64,000 nt of DNA from Chungangia koreensis (GCF_042651785.1 NZ_JBHSEC010000020.1:124001-188000); one strand, 5' to 3'; shown: positions 49,943 through 60,322, counted from the stretch's first letter. A program made the numbers and translations. Notes: a model not told the origin generated them from the letters alone.

Positions 49943-50455
49943 TTAGTGAGATCTTTTCCTTGCTTCCATTTCTTCAGCTGTATAGATGATTCGCATTGGA
50001 TTGCCACCAGCCATTGCACCTGCTGGAACATCACGATGGACCAGGGTACCTGCCGATACAATCGCACCGTCCCCGATTACAACACCTGGAAGAATCGTTG
50101 AGTTTGCACCAATCATGACTCGGTCACCAATCACGATATCACCAAGGCGGTACTCCTCAATGAGATACTCGTGTGCAAGTAAGGTAGTATTGAACCCGAT
50201 GATGGTATTCTCTCCAACCTTAATCCTCTCTGGAAACATCGTGTCTGGCACGACCATTAATGCAAGAGAAGTCTGCTTCCCTATGTCCATCCGAAGGAAT
50301 GTACGATAGAGAAAACGTTTCAATGCCATGGAAGGTGTATAGCGGCCAATTTGGATGACAACGAAATTTTTCGCCACCTTCCAAAATGACACTGTTTTAT
50401 ATAGCTGCCACAAGGAATTCGGTCCGTCTACCGGATGGCGTTCCGTTCTCCTCAT
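49943..50455 (-). CDS. yvoF: Hexapeptide-repeat acyltransferase (YvoF-like)
   Basis: A 170-residue left-handed beta-helix transferase. Hexapeptide repeats run from about residue 65 to 150 (VGENTIIGFNTTLLAHEY, IGDRVMIGANSTILPGVVIGDGAIVSAGTLV, VPAGAMAGGNPMRII). Acetyl-CoA is the usual donor; the acceptor is unknown. It starts ATG 50455 overlapping the ppaX stop, as in the B. subtilis lgt-yvoD-ppaX-yvoF operon. Confidence 0.9.
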   Translation of the reverse strand: MRRTERHPVDGPNSLWQLYKTVSFWKVAKNFVVIQIGRYTPSMALKRFLYRTFLRMDIGKQTSLALMVVPDTMFPERIKVGENTIIGFNTTLLAHEYLIEEYRLGDIVIGDRVMIGANSTILPGVVIGDGAIVSAGTLVHRDVPAGAMAGGNPMRIIYTAEEMEARKRSH

Positions 50456-51108
50456 TTCACTCCTACTCCTGTTATCTCTAACAAGTCGGAAATATGCTGA
50501 AGCATATAATCCGGATTGAAAGTGGCTAAGTACTGTTCGCCTTTGGCAGACCAGGCAACCCCGGCTGTACGAACGCCAGCATTTTGCCCCCCTACGATAT
50601 CGTGATAATTATCCCCGATCATTAAGGACTCATCCTTCGAAGCTCCTAATTGTTCCAAAGCAAGGAGAATCGGTTCAGGATCTGGTTTCGGATTCGTTAC
50701 ATCATCTGCGCCAATAATGACATCAAACACTTCGCGAGCACTTATAAGCTTCATGCTTTTATCTAACGAGTCCCGTCTTTTTGACGAAACAATTGCCATT
50801 TTAAAGCCATGAGCCTTTAACTTATTCAGTGTTTCCGACACTCCTTCAAACTCCACAGCCAGTTCATCATGAAGTGTTTGATTGACTTTATAATAAGCGG
50901 CCAGAAGTTCGTCCGACATTTCAGGATCGATCGCGTCAAATGTCTGCTTTAATGTCGGTCCGTTGAATGGTAAAACCGATTCACGATCATATTTCCCGGG
51001 AAACCGTTCACCAAGTACGGTCAGAAAGGTTTGCGTAATCAATTCGTTTGTATCAAGTAATGTTCCGTCAAAATCGAATAATAATGTGGTTATAGGACGT
51101 TCATTCAT
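50452..51108 (-). CDS. ppaX: Pyrophosphatase PpaX
   Basis: A 218-residue HAD-superfamily hydrolase that removes the pyrophosphate released by HPr-Ser-P phosphorolysis. Motif I LFDFDGTLLDT, motif II SSKRRDSLDK, motif III/IV KPDPEPILLALEQLG and MIGDNYHDI. The reading frame extends to 51273, but its first 55 codons overlap yvoD; AGAGGTGG and the ATGA overlap with the yvoD stop fix ATG 51108. The operon with lgt and hprK matches B. subtilis. Confidence 0.95.
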   Translation of the reverse strand: MNERPITTLLFDFDGTLLDTNELITQTFLTVLGERFPGKYDRESVLPFNGPTLKQTFDAIDPEMSDELLAAYYKVNQTLHDELAVEFEGVSETLNKLKAHGFKMAIVSSKRRDSLDKSMKLISAREVFDVIIGADDVTNPKPDPEPILLALEQLGASKDESLMIGDNYHDIVGGQNAGVRTAGVAWSAKGEQYLATFNPDYMLQHISDLLEITGVGVK

Positions 51109-52052
51109 GATGACATGGCCACCTCTTTTCTTTTTGCTGCTTCTGATCGTTTCCATAAGTTGGAGACGGTACACGCTAATCCGAATGCCGCGATTATTCG
51201 AATCAGAAATAATGGTAATACAGGAATTCCTAATGGAATGAAAATTAATGTATCTTCCACTATGGCGTGACATGCTACTAAGAAAATGAACGCAATGGTT
51301 GCATCTCTTTTACTCACACCATCTTCTTGAACTGCTTGGATCATAACACCGGCTCCAAATGCCAGCCCGACTGTCAAACCGGTGACCAGTGTCAACGACG
51401 TGTTTGGCTGAACACCTAAAACTTTCGTAATAGGAGTTAGTTTCTCCGAAAACTTTTGTAAGTAATGACGGTCTTTAAGGAACTGGATGATGATCATCAA
51501 GGGTATGACGATCATGGCTAATTGAAGAATCCCAAATGATGCTTTTTCCAATCCTAATAAGAAAACTTGAAACCAGCCATCAGGATTCACTTCTTCAACA
51601 TGAGCGAATCCATATTTCGCTACTTCCCCGCCGCCCTTCCAGAAGAGATTGATTAAGATCGCAGATGTTGCTGCAAGACCAAAACGGACAAGCAGTACTA
51701 CCCACAGCTTCACTCCAACTTTCAGGGCAACCCCCGTTTCAATCAATAAATTATGTGAGAACGAAAGCATAACTGCGAGGATGAACACTTCCTTCACAGT
51801 CAATTCCAATGATAAAATCCCTGCAATCCCCGCATATAAATTGAGCACATTGCCCAATACGAGTGGGATGGCTGCATCTCCGCGAAGTCCGAACACGCCC
51901 ATTACAGGAGAGATCAGCTCAATAATCCATGGGAGAACCGGTGTATATTGAAGCATGACCAAGATGAGCGTAATTGGAAAGATCACCTTTCCCAATACCC
52001 AAGTTGTCTTAAGGCCCGCTTTCAAGCCATTCTGAATTGTTGACATTCCCAT
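51105..52052 (-). CDS. yvoD: Nucleoside-recognition-domain membrane protein (YvoD)
   Basis: A 315-residue membrane protein with about eight helices and two copies of the nucleoside-recognition (Gate) domain, e.g. GLRGDAAIPLVLGNVLNLYAG and GLTVGLAFGAGVMIQAVQEDG. Similar SpoIIIA/YjiH-type proteins are not biochemically understood. Start ATG 52052 has AAGGAAGTCGAA. It sits between lgt and ppaX as in B. subtilis. Confidence 0.9.
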   Translation of the reverse strand: MGMSTIQNGLKAGLKTTWVLGKVIFPITLILVMLQYTPVLPWIIELISPVMGVFGLRGDAAIPLVLGNVLNLYAGIAGILSLELTVKEVFILAVMLSFSHNLLIETGVALKVGVKLWVVLLVRFGLAATSAILINLFWKGGGEVAKYGFAHVEEVNPDGWFQVFLLGLEKASFGILQLAMIVIPLMIIIQFLKDRHYLQKFSEKLTPITKVLGVQPNTSLTLVTGLTVGLAFGAGVMIQAVQEDGVSKRDATIAFIFLVACHAIVEDTLIFIPLGIPVLPLFLIRIIAAFGLACTVSNLWKRSEAAKRKEVAMSS

Positions 52053-52077
52053 TTCGACTTCCTTATCTATCTTAATC

Positions 52078-52893
52078 TTAGCTGTCTAAGTACCTTGGCG
52101 GGTTCACTTTAACCCTTCTATAAATAATGAGCGCCACTGCCACAACAATCAGGACTAATGAAATCACCTGCGCCTGTCGCAATCCGCCAAATAATTCATT
52201 GATGAGGCTATCAGTCCGTAATCCCTCAATGTAGAAACGCCCGATTGAATACCAAATCAGATAGGAAAGGAATATTTCCCCCCTGCGAAGATTAACTTTA
52301 CGGAGCAACAGTAATAGGATTAATCCGACAACATTCCAAAGTGACTCGTAGAGGAATGTCGGATGATAATACGTACCTTGGATGTTCATCTGTTCGATAA
52401 TCCAGTCAGGTAACATAAGGCCTTCCAAGAATTCACGAGATACTGGCCCCCCATGTGCTTCCTGGTTCATGAAGTTCCCCCATCGTCCGACAATCTGACC
52501 AATCAGTATGCTCGGCGCTACGATATCCGCAACTTTCCAGAAGGAAACTCCCCGTTTTCTTGTAAAGATATACGCAACAAGCACTGCCATAATAAGTGCC
52601 CCGTGAATAGCTAATCCACCTTCATCAATCCGGATGATTCTCTCGGGGTTATTCTTATAATAATCCCACTCAAAAATGACATAATAAACCCGTGCACCGA
52701 CAATGGAAAGCGGTACTGCCCAAATCAGCATATCGGTCAGGAAGTCTTCATTAAAACCTCTCTTGACCATTTCCCGTTGGGCTACAAAAAATCCTAATAT
52801 GATTCCAGATACGATTAATATCCCATACCATCGTACAGGAAATGGCCCGATTGAAAACGCAATCGGGTCAATTACTCCCAACATGAATTCCAT
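52078..52893 (-). CDS. lgt: Prolipoprotein diacylglyceryl transferase
   Basis: A 271-residue membrane enzyme with seven helices that transfers diacylglyceryl from phosphatidylglycerol to the lipobox cysteine of prolipoproteins. Signature IGQIVGRWGNFMNQEAHGG and HPTFLYESLWN, and YGILIVSGIILG in helix 1. Start ATG 52893 follows AGGGGGACTTT. It is preceded by hprK (20-bp gap). Confidence 0.97.
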   Translation of the reverse strand: MEFMLGVIDPIAFSIGPFPVRWYGILIVSGIILGFFVAQREMVKRGFNEDFLTDMLIWAVPLSIVGARVYYVIFEWDYYKNNPERIIRIDEGGLAIHGALIMAVLVAYIFTRKRGVSFWKVADIVAPSILIGQIVGRWGNFMNQEAHGGPVSREFLEGLMLPDWIIEQMNIQGTYYHPTFLYESLWNVVGLILLLLLRKVNLRRGEIFLSYLIWYSIGRFYIEGLRTDSLINELFGGLRQAQVISLVLIVVAVALIIYRRVKVNPPRYLDS

Positions 52894-52913
52894 AAAGTCC
52901 CCCTCACTGCAAA

Positions 52914-53849
52914 TTAGTTCGCAGATTCTTCAGTTTGATTAATCACTGCATCCAATCTCTTGGAGAATTCTTCAGCCGCATTGACGCCCATCCGCTTTAA
53001 TCGGAAGTTCATAGCAGCAACCTCGATGATAACAGCTAAGTTCCGTCCAGGACGGACAGGAATCGTCAATTTCGTCAATTCGGTATCGATAATTTTCATT
53101 TTATCCTCTTCCAGGCCAAGTCGGTCGTACTGTTTTTCCGGATCCCACAATTCCAAGTCGATGACGAGAGAAATCCGTTTATGTGTCCGTACCGCGCTTG
53201 CACCGAAGAGGGTCATGATATCAATGATCCCTAACCCACGAATTTCCAATAAGTGTTCAATCAGTTTTGGCGCATTCCCGACAAGTGTATTCTCGGATTC
53301 TTGACGGATTTCCACACTATCATCCGCCACAAGCCGGTGTCCTTTTTTGATCAACTCCAAAGCGGTCTCGCTCTTACCTACACCGCTCTTCCCTGTCAAC
53401 AGGACGCCGATCCCATAAATATCAACAAGCACTCCATGAACTGCGGTCATAGGAGCAAGTTTGCTCTCCAAATAGTTCGTCAGTAAACTCGAGAACTTCG
53501 TCGTTGGAATTTTCGTGGTCAGCACCGGAACGTGAAAGTCATTGGACACGTTTTTCAACTCATTCGGTACTACCATATCATGACAAACGATGATGGCCGG
53601 AGTATCTGGCGTACATAGCTTACGCATCCGGTCAATCCGATCAGACACTTTCAGCATGGCAAAAAACGAAAGCTCGGTTTTCCCCAATAGTTGAACCCGG
53701 TTGGCTGGGTAATGGGTGAAGTATCCGGCCATTTCTAATCCTGGCCGTGAGATATCACTCATCAGAATATGCCGCCCGATTCCTTCTTCTCCACTCACGA
53801 GCTTCAAATTGAATTGTTCTCTTACATCTTTTGTTGTTACATCATTCAC
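52914..53849 (-). CDS. hprK: HPr kinase/phosphorylase
   Basis: A 311-residue bifunctional enzyme that phosphorylates HPr and Crh on Ser46 and reverses it with Pi, giving pyrophosphate. The P-loop is GKSGVGKSETALELI and the signature EIRGLGIIDIMTLFG; the C-terminal GRNLAVIIEVAAMN is also typical. GTG 53849 lines up with the start of B. subtilis HprK (VNDVTTKDV against MAKVRTKDV), but ATG 53870, seven residues earlier, has its own AGGAAA site and cannot be excluded. Works with crh (43334) and ppaX (50452) in carbon catabolite repression. Confidence 0.97.
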   Translation of the reverse strand: MNDVTTKDVREQFNLKLVSGEEGIGRHILMSDISRPGLEMAGYFTHYPANRVQLLGKTELSFFAMLKVSDRIDRMRKLCTPDTPAIIVCHDMVVPNELKNVSNDFHVPVLTTKIPTTKFSSLLTNYLESKLAPMTAVHGVLVDIYGIGVLLTGKSGVGKSETALELIKKGHRLVADDSVEIRQESENTLVGNAPKLIEHLLEIRGLGIIDIMTLFGASAVRTHKRISLVIDLELWDPEKQYDRLGLEEDKMKIIDTELTKLTIPVRPGRNLAVIIEVAAMNFRLKRMGVNAAEEFSKRLDAVINQTEESAN

Positions 53850-54049
53850 GGCATCTTCACATCCCGCCATAATTTTTCCTGATTCCTATTTTAGCATTTA
53901 ACAGTTGAAAATAAATGCTTTTGGCCTAATAAGTCTGCGCCGCCTTCATTTTGGTGGAAGCCAATTGACAGTCAATGAGCAGTTATTATGTTTCTACCCG
54001 CAGTTTATTATCGAACTAATAAAGTTTGGTTGTCTTCCGACTAAAAAAC

Positions 54050-54075
54050 GACCTACCCGCGTGTGCGAATAGGTC
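54050..54075 (-). terminator. Terminator of the YvlB-like gene
   Basis: GACCTACCCGC pairs with GCGAATAGGTC (two mismatches) around GTGT; on the minus strand TTTTTTAG follows. Confidence 0.75.
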
Positions 54076-54107
54076 TGGTCTTATTTCTATAGTGGCAGCG
54101 AATGTTC

Positions 54108-55262
54108 TTAGCTGTATCGGACTAACACAGAGCCTGTTTTTGCTTCACCGAAGACAACGAGTGGTGTGCCTTCTCCATCTTTTGAGAATTTGATGGACTT
54201 TTGCAAGAATTGCTCGGACTCATTCACCCGGGTGATATCAGTGAGTTGAAGGTCCATCTTACCGAAGTTAGATGCTATTTCACCGTTAATCGGTACCCCA
54301 GATGGAATATATAACTCAACTGAACCAGCCACTGCACGTGCATCGATTTTACGTGCAGACGTGTCTTTCGTCGTTACAACAACATGACCATTTATGGATT
54401 GGGCTTCAACTTCTTTAACATTGCCGTCAACATAGACACGGCCATTCAATGTTTCGACTTCAAGTTGTTCTCCAGTTACTTCTTGAAGCTGCACGGAACC
54501 ATTGGCAGTTTCAAAATCGGCATCCTTAAAGTTCAATCCGCGAACTTCAATCTTTCCATTCGCTGTTTTCACTTTTAGACGGTCAATTTTAAGTTCCGAT
54601 AGTTTGAATGCTCCGTTAAAGAGTCTCCCATTGAATGCTTCATAGTCTTTATGAGGGACATATAGAACTACATTCGTCTGGAACATTTTCATATCATTGA
54701 CCAGTCGAAGCTTCTGGCCATCTTCAACAAATAGGAACTTTTCCAAGAACTCTTTCTTCGCCTCTTCAGGAGAAGACTGGCGGTACGCCTTGACGTGACA
54801 TTCTGCGCGTACACCGTTTTCTTCGGATGGATACAACTCCAACTTCCCGTTTGCGATGTCCACTGAAATCTCATTGAAATTAGAAAAGTCTTTCGTTACG
54901 GAATGATGGAACTCGACAGGTTCACCAAAAGGCCGATCAAAATCGAATCCTTTCACCTTTTCTACAGCTGATTGCACAAACTGCATGAAACGGTCACCGA
55001 ATTGATTGAAATCACGGCGGATATCTTCAAAGAAGTCTTCATCTTTGGAACCTGTCTTTGATTCATTTCCGTTGTAGGATGTTCCTCCGAAATCGGTTTT
55101 CGGTTCTTCCTGTGCAGATTGTCTCTTCGGTTGTTCAGTCGGCAATTGTGCATTTTTCGCTTGCTGGTCTTTCCCTAAGTTCTCGAGCAGCAGTAACGCT
55201 TCCTCGGCATTGATCACGCCGTTTTCTAACATATCCAAAATGCGTTTGCGTTCGTTTTGCAT
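54108..55262 (-). CDS. yvlB: DUF4097-family beta-helical protein (YvlB-like)
   Basis: A 384-residue protein with a short N-terminal helical segment (RKRILDMLENGVINAEEALLLLENLG, the SHOCT-like bilobed region) and a polar linker to about 100. A putative adhesin/DUF4097 beta-solenoid follows from about 120 (KTANGKIEVRGLNF, ETANGSVQLQEVTGEQLEVETLNGRVYVDGNVKEVEAQSINGHV is one continuous run of short strands). No signal peptide. In B. subtilis yvlB lies in the LiaR/SigW-influenced yvlABCD locus near uvrBA; here it follows uvrA likewise. Function unknown, envelope stress is likely. Confidence 0.85.
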   Translation of the reverse strand: MQNERKRILDMLENGVINAEEALLLLENLGKDQQAKNAQLPTEQPKRQSAQEEPKTDFGGTSYNGNESKTGSKDEDFFEDIRRDFNQFGDRFMQFVQSAVEKVKGFDFDRPFGEPVEFHHSVTKDFSNFNEISVDIANGKLELYPSEENGVRAECHVKAYRQSSPEEAKKEFLEKFLFVEDGQKLRLVNDMKMFQTNVVLYVPHKDYEAFNGRLFNGAFKLSELKIDRLKVKTANGKIEVRGLNFKDADFETANGSVQLQEVTGEQLEVETLNGRVYVDGNVKEVEAQSINGHVVVTTKDTSARKIDARAVAGSVELYIPSGVPINGEIASNFGKMDLQLTDITRVNESEQFLQKSIKFSKDGEGTPLVVFGEAKTGSVLVRYS

Positions 55263-55342
55263 CGAATCAGCCTCCTAAGTTAGCTATAATTCTATTCCTT
55301 CATTACATACGATTATTTTCGAAAAAGGTTTCGTTTTGCTTT

Positions 55343-58213
55343 TTAGTTCTGATTCTCAGCTTCACCGATGAGTGCTTCCATGCGGGCCCGATCTCTTTTT
55401 AGTACCGGTTTCAAATATTGACCCGTGTACGATTGCTCGACCTTGACGATCTCTTCAGGAGTACCAGTAGCGATGATCGTTCCACCTTTGTCTCCACCCT
55501 CAGGTCCCAAGTCGATAATATGATCGACTGTTTTAATGACATCTAAGTTATGCTCGATTACCAAAACCGTGTTGCCGGAATCCACGAGCCTTTGCAATAC
55601 GACAAGGAGTCTTGCGATATCTTCCGCATGCAGTCCGGTTGTCGGTTCATCTAAAATATAGAACGTCTTGCCGTTCGATCTGCGGTGCAATTCTGAAGCA
55701 AGCTTGACACGCTGCGCTTCTCCTCCAGACAAAGTCGTCGCAGGCTGACCCATTCTGACATACCCGAGTCCGACATCTACGATTGTCTGTAGCTTCCGGC
55801 TAATCTTCGGTATGTTTTCAAAGAAAATGGCCGCATCTTCCACTGTCATATCCAATACGTCAGAAATACTTTTCCCTTTATATTTCACCTCGAGTGTTTC
55901 ACGGTTATACCGCTTTCCATGACAAACTTCACACGGCACATACACGTCGGGAAGGAAATGCATTTCGATTTTAATAATGCCGTCTCCTCTACACGCTTCA
56001 CAACGGCCGCCTTTGACGTTGAAACTGAAGCGTCCTTTCTTGTATCCCCGTACTTTCGCTTCGTTCGTCGAAGCATAGACATCCCGGATATCATCGAAAA
56101 CACCTGTGTATGTGGCAGGATTCGAACGTGGTGTACGGCCGATTGGTGACTGGTCAATATCGATCACCTTTTCAAGACCTTCCGTACCAGTTACCTCTTT
56201 ATGTTTTCCTGGCTTTTGCTTTGCCCGGTTGAGCTTTTGTGCAAGAGACTTGTGAAGAATTTCATTGATCAGTGTACTTTTACCCGATCCGGAAACTCCG
56301 GTTACAGCGATGAATACACCTAATGGGAAGTCGACCGTCACGTTTTTAAGGTTATTTTCTTTAGCGCCTTTAATAGTGATCTTGTGACCGTTTGATTTTC
56401 TGCGTTCAACCGGCAGGTGAATGAATTTTTTCCCGCTCAAGTACTGGCCTGTAATGGATTCCGGATTGTTCATTACTTCTTCGGGCGTTCCGCTCGCGAT
56501 TATTTCACCGCCATGCATACCTGCGCCCGGACCGACATCGATTAAATAATCGGCTGCCATCATTGTATCTTCGTCATGCTCAACCACGATTAATGTGTTG
56601 CCGAGGTCGCGCATATCTTTCAACGTTTGAATCAGGCGGTCATTATCCCGCTGGTGCAAGCCAATGGATGGCTCGTCCAAAATATAAAGGACACCCGTTA
56701 ATCGTGAACCGATTTGTGTCGCTAAACGGATTCGCTGAGCCTCCCCGCCTGAAAGCGTCCCGGAAGACCGGCTAAGTGTCAGGTAATCCAAACCAACGTT
56801 GATCAAAAAACCAAGTCGTTCATCTATTTGGCGGATAATCGGCTGAGCGATTTGACGGTCCTTTTCCGAAAGATGAATATGATCGACGAAATCGATGGCT
56901 TCAAAAATTGTAAAATCAGTTACATTTCCGATATGGAGATTTTCAATTTTCACAGCCAACGTTTCCGGTTTCAAACGGAATCCATGACATGTCGGGCAAT
57001 CCTTCTGTGTCATGTACTTCTCCATTTGCTCACGAATAAAATCTGAGGACGTCTCACGGAAACGACGTTCGATATTGTGAAGGACCCCCTCGAAATAAAT
57101 CTTATTCTCCCTTACTTGACCGAATTCATTTTCATAACGGAATTTAACGCGATCAGTTTTAGAACCATAAAGAATAATATCAAGCTGCTCCTTCGGCAAC
57201 TCTTCGACCGGAACATCCATAGAAATACCGAAATGCTTACAAACCGCTTCTAATAATTGAGGGTAATATTGTGTACTAATCGGTTCCCAAGGCGCAATTG
57301 CGTGCTCCTTTAATGATAGGCTCGAATCCGGTATCACCAGGTCAGGGTCGACCTCCAATTTCGTGCCAAGTCCATCACATTCCGGGCATGCACCGAAAGG
57401 ATTGTTAAAGGAGAACATCCGCGGTTCCAATTCCCCGATTGAAAATCCGCAAATCGGACAAGCATGATGCTCGCTGAACAACAGCTCCTCTTCACCCATT
57501 ACATCGACAAGAACTCGTCCATCTGCAAGGCGAAGAGCCGTTTCCAATGAATCACTTAGTCTTGCTGCGATTTCATCTTTGATGACAACACGGTCGACGA
57601 CGATTTCAATATCATGTTTCTTGTTTTTATCCAACTCGATATTGTCGTCCAAATCCATCATTTCTCCGTCAACCCGGATACGGACAAACCCTTGTTTCCG
57701 AATATCCTCCAAAAACTTTTTGTGCGTTCCCTTCTTCCCGGACACTACAGGTGCAAGAATTTGCATCCGCGTACGTTCGGGATAGACGAGGATCCGGTCA
57801 ACCATTTGCTCAATCGTTTGCGAGGTGATTTCAATCCCATGATTTGGACAGATCGGTTTTCCGACACGTGCAAATAAAAGACGCAAATAATCGTAAATCT
57901 CTGTTACCGTACCTACAGTAGAGCGCGGATTTTTACTCGTTGTCTTCTGATCGATCGAGATTGCGGGTGACAATCCTTCGATCGAATCGACATCCGGTTT
58001 GTCCATCTGCCCTAAAAACATCCGGGCATACGAGGACAATGATTCTACATATCTTCTTTGCCCTTCGGCATAGATCGTATCAAATGCCAAGGAAGATTTT
58101 CCCGAACCGGATAAGCCGGTCATGACGACCAGCTGATCACGGGGAATGGTTAAATCCACATTTTTTAAATTATTGGCGCGTGCCCCAATGACACGGATTT
58201 CAGTATTCTTCAT
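55343..58213 (-). CDS. uvrA: UvrABC excinuclease subunit A
   Basis: A 956-residue damage-recognition ATPase of nucleotide-excision repair. Two ABC cassettes: Walker A MTGLSGSGKSSLAFDT (about 30-45) and VTGVSGSGKSTLINEI (about 640-655), with signature LSGGEAQRIRLA and LSGGEAQRVKLA. Zinc-finger cysteines are seen in ACPICGFSIGELEPRMFSFNNPFGACPECDGLG and RCEACRGDGII...CEVCHGKRY. Start ATG 58213 follows AAGGATG. It lies 4 bp after uvrB. Confidence 0.99.
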   Translation of the reverse strand: MKNTEIRVIGARANNLKNVDLTIPRDQLVVMTGLSGSGKSSLAFDTIYAEGQRRYVESLSSYARMFLGQMDKPDVDSIEGLSPAISIDQKTTSKNPRSTVGTVTEIYDYLRLLFARVGKPICPNHGIEITSQTIEQMVDRILVYPERTRMQILAPVVSGKKGTHKKFLEDIRKQGFVRIRVDGEMMDLDDNIELDKNKKHDIEIVVDRVVIKDEIAARLSDSLETALRLADGRVLVDVMGEEELLFSEHHACPICGFSIGELEPRMFSFNNPFGACPECDGLGTKLEVDPDLVIPDSSLSLKEHAIAPWEPISTQYYPQLLEAVCKHFGISMDVPVEELPKEQLDIILYGSKTDRVKFRYENEFGQVRENKIYFEGVLHNIERRFRETSSDFIREQMEKYMTQKDCPTCHGFRLKPETLAVKIENLHIGNVTDFTIFEAIDFVDHIHLSEKDRQIAQPIIRQIDERLGFLINVGLDYLTLSRSSGTLSGGEAQRIRLATQIGSRLTGVLYILDEPSIGLHQRDNDRLIQTLKDMRDLGNTLIVVEHDEDTMMAADYLIDVGPGAGMHGGEIIASGTPEEVMNNPESITGQYLSGKKFIHLPVERRKSNGHKITIKGAKENNLKNVTVDFPLGVFIAVTGVSGSGKSTLINEILHKSLAQKLNRAKQKPGKHKEVTGTEGLEKVIDIDQSPIGRTPRSNPATYTGVFDDIRDVYASTNEAKVRGYKKGRFSFNVKGGRCEACRGDGIIKIEMHFLPDVYVPCEVCHGKRYNRETLEVKYKGKSISDVLDMTVEDAAIFFENIPKISRKLQTIVDVGLGYVRMGQPATTLSGGEAQRVKLASELHRRSNGKTFYILDEPTTGLHAEDIARLLVVLQRLVDSGNTVLVIEHNLDVIKTVDHIIDLGPEGGDKGGTIIATGTPEEIVKVEQSYTGQYLKPVLKRDRARMEALIGEAENQN

Positions 58214-58217
58214 AATT

Positions 58218-60200
58218 TCATCCTTCCGCCTTCAGTTCGAGAATCGTATCGCGAAGCTCCGCAGCCCGCTCGAAGTCAAGCGCTTTTGCCGCATCTTTCA
58301 TTTCCTTCTCTAAAGCCATTAGCAGCGATTCTTTCTCGTCCTTCGTCAGTTTCTTTCCTTTTGTGAACTTCTGAATAGTTGATACTTCCTCTTCGGACTC
58401 TTGTGTCGCACGAATGACATCGCGGATTTCCTTTTGGATGGTCCGAGGTGTGATGCCATGCTTTTCGTTATATTCCATTTGAATACTCCGGCGACGTTTC
58501 GTTTCCTCGATCGCCTTCGTCATGGAGTCAGTCATGCGGTCCGCGTACATGATGACGGATCCGTTTGCATTCCGGGCAGCACGTCCGATTGTCTGGATGA
58601 GCGATCGTTCCGAACGAAGGAACCCTTCTTTGTCAGCATCCAATATGGCCACAAGGGATACTTCCGGAATATCGAGACCTTCCCGTAGGAGGTTGATTCC
58701 TACAAGGACATCATACGTTCCAAGGCGCAACTCACGGATAATCTCGATCCGTTCGAGCGTTTTGATTTCCGAGTGCAGGTAATTGACCTTAATGCCGATT
58801 TCCTTGAGGTAATCAGTCAGGTCCTCTGACATCTTCTTCGTTAATGTTGTAATTAATACCCGTTCGTTACGGGAAATTCGTTCCTGTATTTCATCAATCA
58901 GATCATCAATCTGTCCTTCAATCGGCCGTACTTCAATCACTGGATCCAGCAAGCCTGTCGGACGGATGATTTGTTCGACCATTTCAGGTGTATGCTCCAA
59001 CTCGTATGGACCTGGAGTGGCTGATACATAAACCGCCTGTGAAATATGCTTATCGAATTCTTCGAATGTCAACGGCCGGTTATCCAATGCGGAAGGTAAA
59101 CGGAAACCGTGTTCCACAAGGACATTTTTCCGCGCTTGGTCACCGTTGAACATTCCACGGATTTGTGGAAGCGTTACGTGACTTTCATCTACCACTAATA
59201 GGAAGTCTTCCGGGAAGTAATCAAGGAGCGTATAAGGTGTCGCACCAGCCGGCCGTAGTGTTAAATGTCTGGAATAGTTCTCGATTCCTGAACAGAATCC
59301 CATCTCCCGCATCATTTCCAGGTCATAACGGGTCCTTTGTTCAAGTCGCTGTGCTTCCAATAACTTTTCATCCGCGCGAAGTTCCTTCAATCTTTCTTCC
59401 AGCTCAGTCTCGATATTTTCGATGGCTTTTACCATCTTTTCTTCTCGCGTAACGAAGTGGGAAGCCGGGAAGATCGCGACATGATCACGTTCGCCTAAAA
59501 TCTCGCCTGTTAGTGCATCCACTTCTCGTATACGGTCAATTTCATCACCGAAAAATTCCACTCGAATGCATCGCTCGTCTCTGGATGCAGGGAATATTTC
59601 AACTACGTCCCCTCTGACCCGGAACGTACCGCGTACGAAATTGATGTCGTTCCTTTCATATTGAACATCGACCAGTTTCCGAAGGAGCTGATTCCGTTCA
59701 ATCTCCATCCCTGTGCGAAGGGACACAACGAGTTCCCGATATTCCTTCGGCGAACCGAGACCATAAATACAGGAAACCGAAGCGATGACAATGACATCTT
59801 TCCGTTCAAATAAAGAAGACGTGGCCGAGTGCCGGAGCTTATCGATTTCATCGTTAATACTTGCATCCTTCTCCACATATGTATCCGTCTGAGGTACATA
59901 CGCTTCTGGCTGATAGTAATCATAGTAACTGACAAAATATTCTACCGCGTTATTCGGGAAGAACTCTTTAAACTCCGAGTACAGCTGACCGGCGAGTGTT
60001 TTGTTATGTGCAATGACAAGCGTCGGCTTGTTGATTTCCTTAATAACATTCGATATGGTATATGTTTTCCCTGTTCCTGTCGCTCCTAACAAGGTTTGAT
60101 GCCTTTTTCCTTCATTCAAACCCGCTACCAGCTGCCGAATCGCTTCCGGCTGGTCACCACCAGGCTGATAGGGGGCCTGCAAGTCAAATTGCTGTTCCAT
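58218..60200 (-). CDS. uvrB: UvrABC excinuclease subunit B
   Basis: A 660-residue helicase-like protein that receives damaged DNA from UvrA and recruits UvrC. Walker A LLGATGTGKTYTISNVI, the beta-hairpin YYDYYQPEAYVPQTDTYVEKD, Walker B DFLLVVDESHVTLPQ, motif VI QTIGRAARNANG, and the UvrC-binding UVR helix at the end (MKDAAKALDFERAAELRD). The frame reaches GTG 60206, but AAAGGAGG places the start at ATG 60200. A LexA box was not recognised upstream. Confidence 0.99.
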   Translation of the reverse strand: MEQQFDLQAPYQPGGDQPEAIRQLVAGLNEGKRHQTLLGATGTGKTYTISNVIKEINKPTLVIAHNKTLAGQLYSEFKEFFPNNAVEYFVSYYDYYQPEAYVPQTDTYVEKDASINDEIDKLRHSATSSLFERKDVIVIASVSCIYGLGSPKEYRELVVSLRTGMEIERNQLLRKLVDVQYERNDINFVRGTFRVRGDVVEIFPASRDERCIRVEFFGDEIDRIREVDALTGEILGERDHVAIFPASHFVTREEKMVKAIENIETELEERLKELRADEKLLEAQRLEQRTRYDLEMMREMGFCSGIENYSRHLTLRPAGATPYTLLDYFPEDFLLVVDESHVTLPQIRGMFNGDQARKNVLVEHGFRLPSALDNRPLTFEEFDKHISQAVYVSATPGPYELEHTPEMVEQIIRPTGLLDPVIEVRPIEGQIDDLIDEIQERISRNERVLITTLTKKMSEDLTDYLKEIGIKVNYLHSEIKTLERIEIIRELRLGTYDVLVGINLLREGLDIPEVSLVAILDADKEGFLRSERSLIQTIGRAARNANGSVIMYADRMTDSMTKAIEETKRRRSIQMEYNEKHGITPRTIQKEIRDVIRATQESEEEVSTIQKFTKGKKLTKDEKESLLMALEKEMKDAAKALDFERAAELRDTILELKAEG

Positions 60201-60292
60201 GCACACACTCCTCCTTTTAATGCTTCTATTTTAACATACCCACTTTATTAATACACGAAAAAAGCGAACGTGTGTTTTAAAATGAAAAAGAC

Positions 60293-60322
60293 AAAAGAGA
60301 AGTTACTGGAACTTCCCTTTTA
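60293..60322 (-). terminator. Terminator after the NERD gene and its repeat array
   Basis: AAAAGAGAAGTT and AACTTCCCTTTT form an 11-bp stem with one mismatch around ACTGG; on the minus strand T-rich sequence follows. If so, the repeat array forms the 3' untranslated region of the NERD mRNA. Confidence 0.6.
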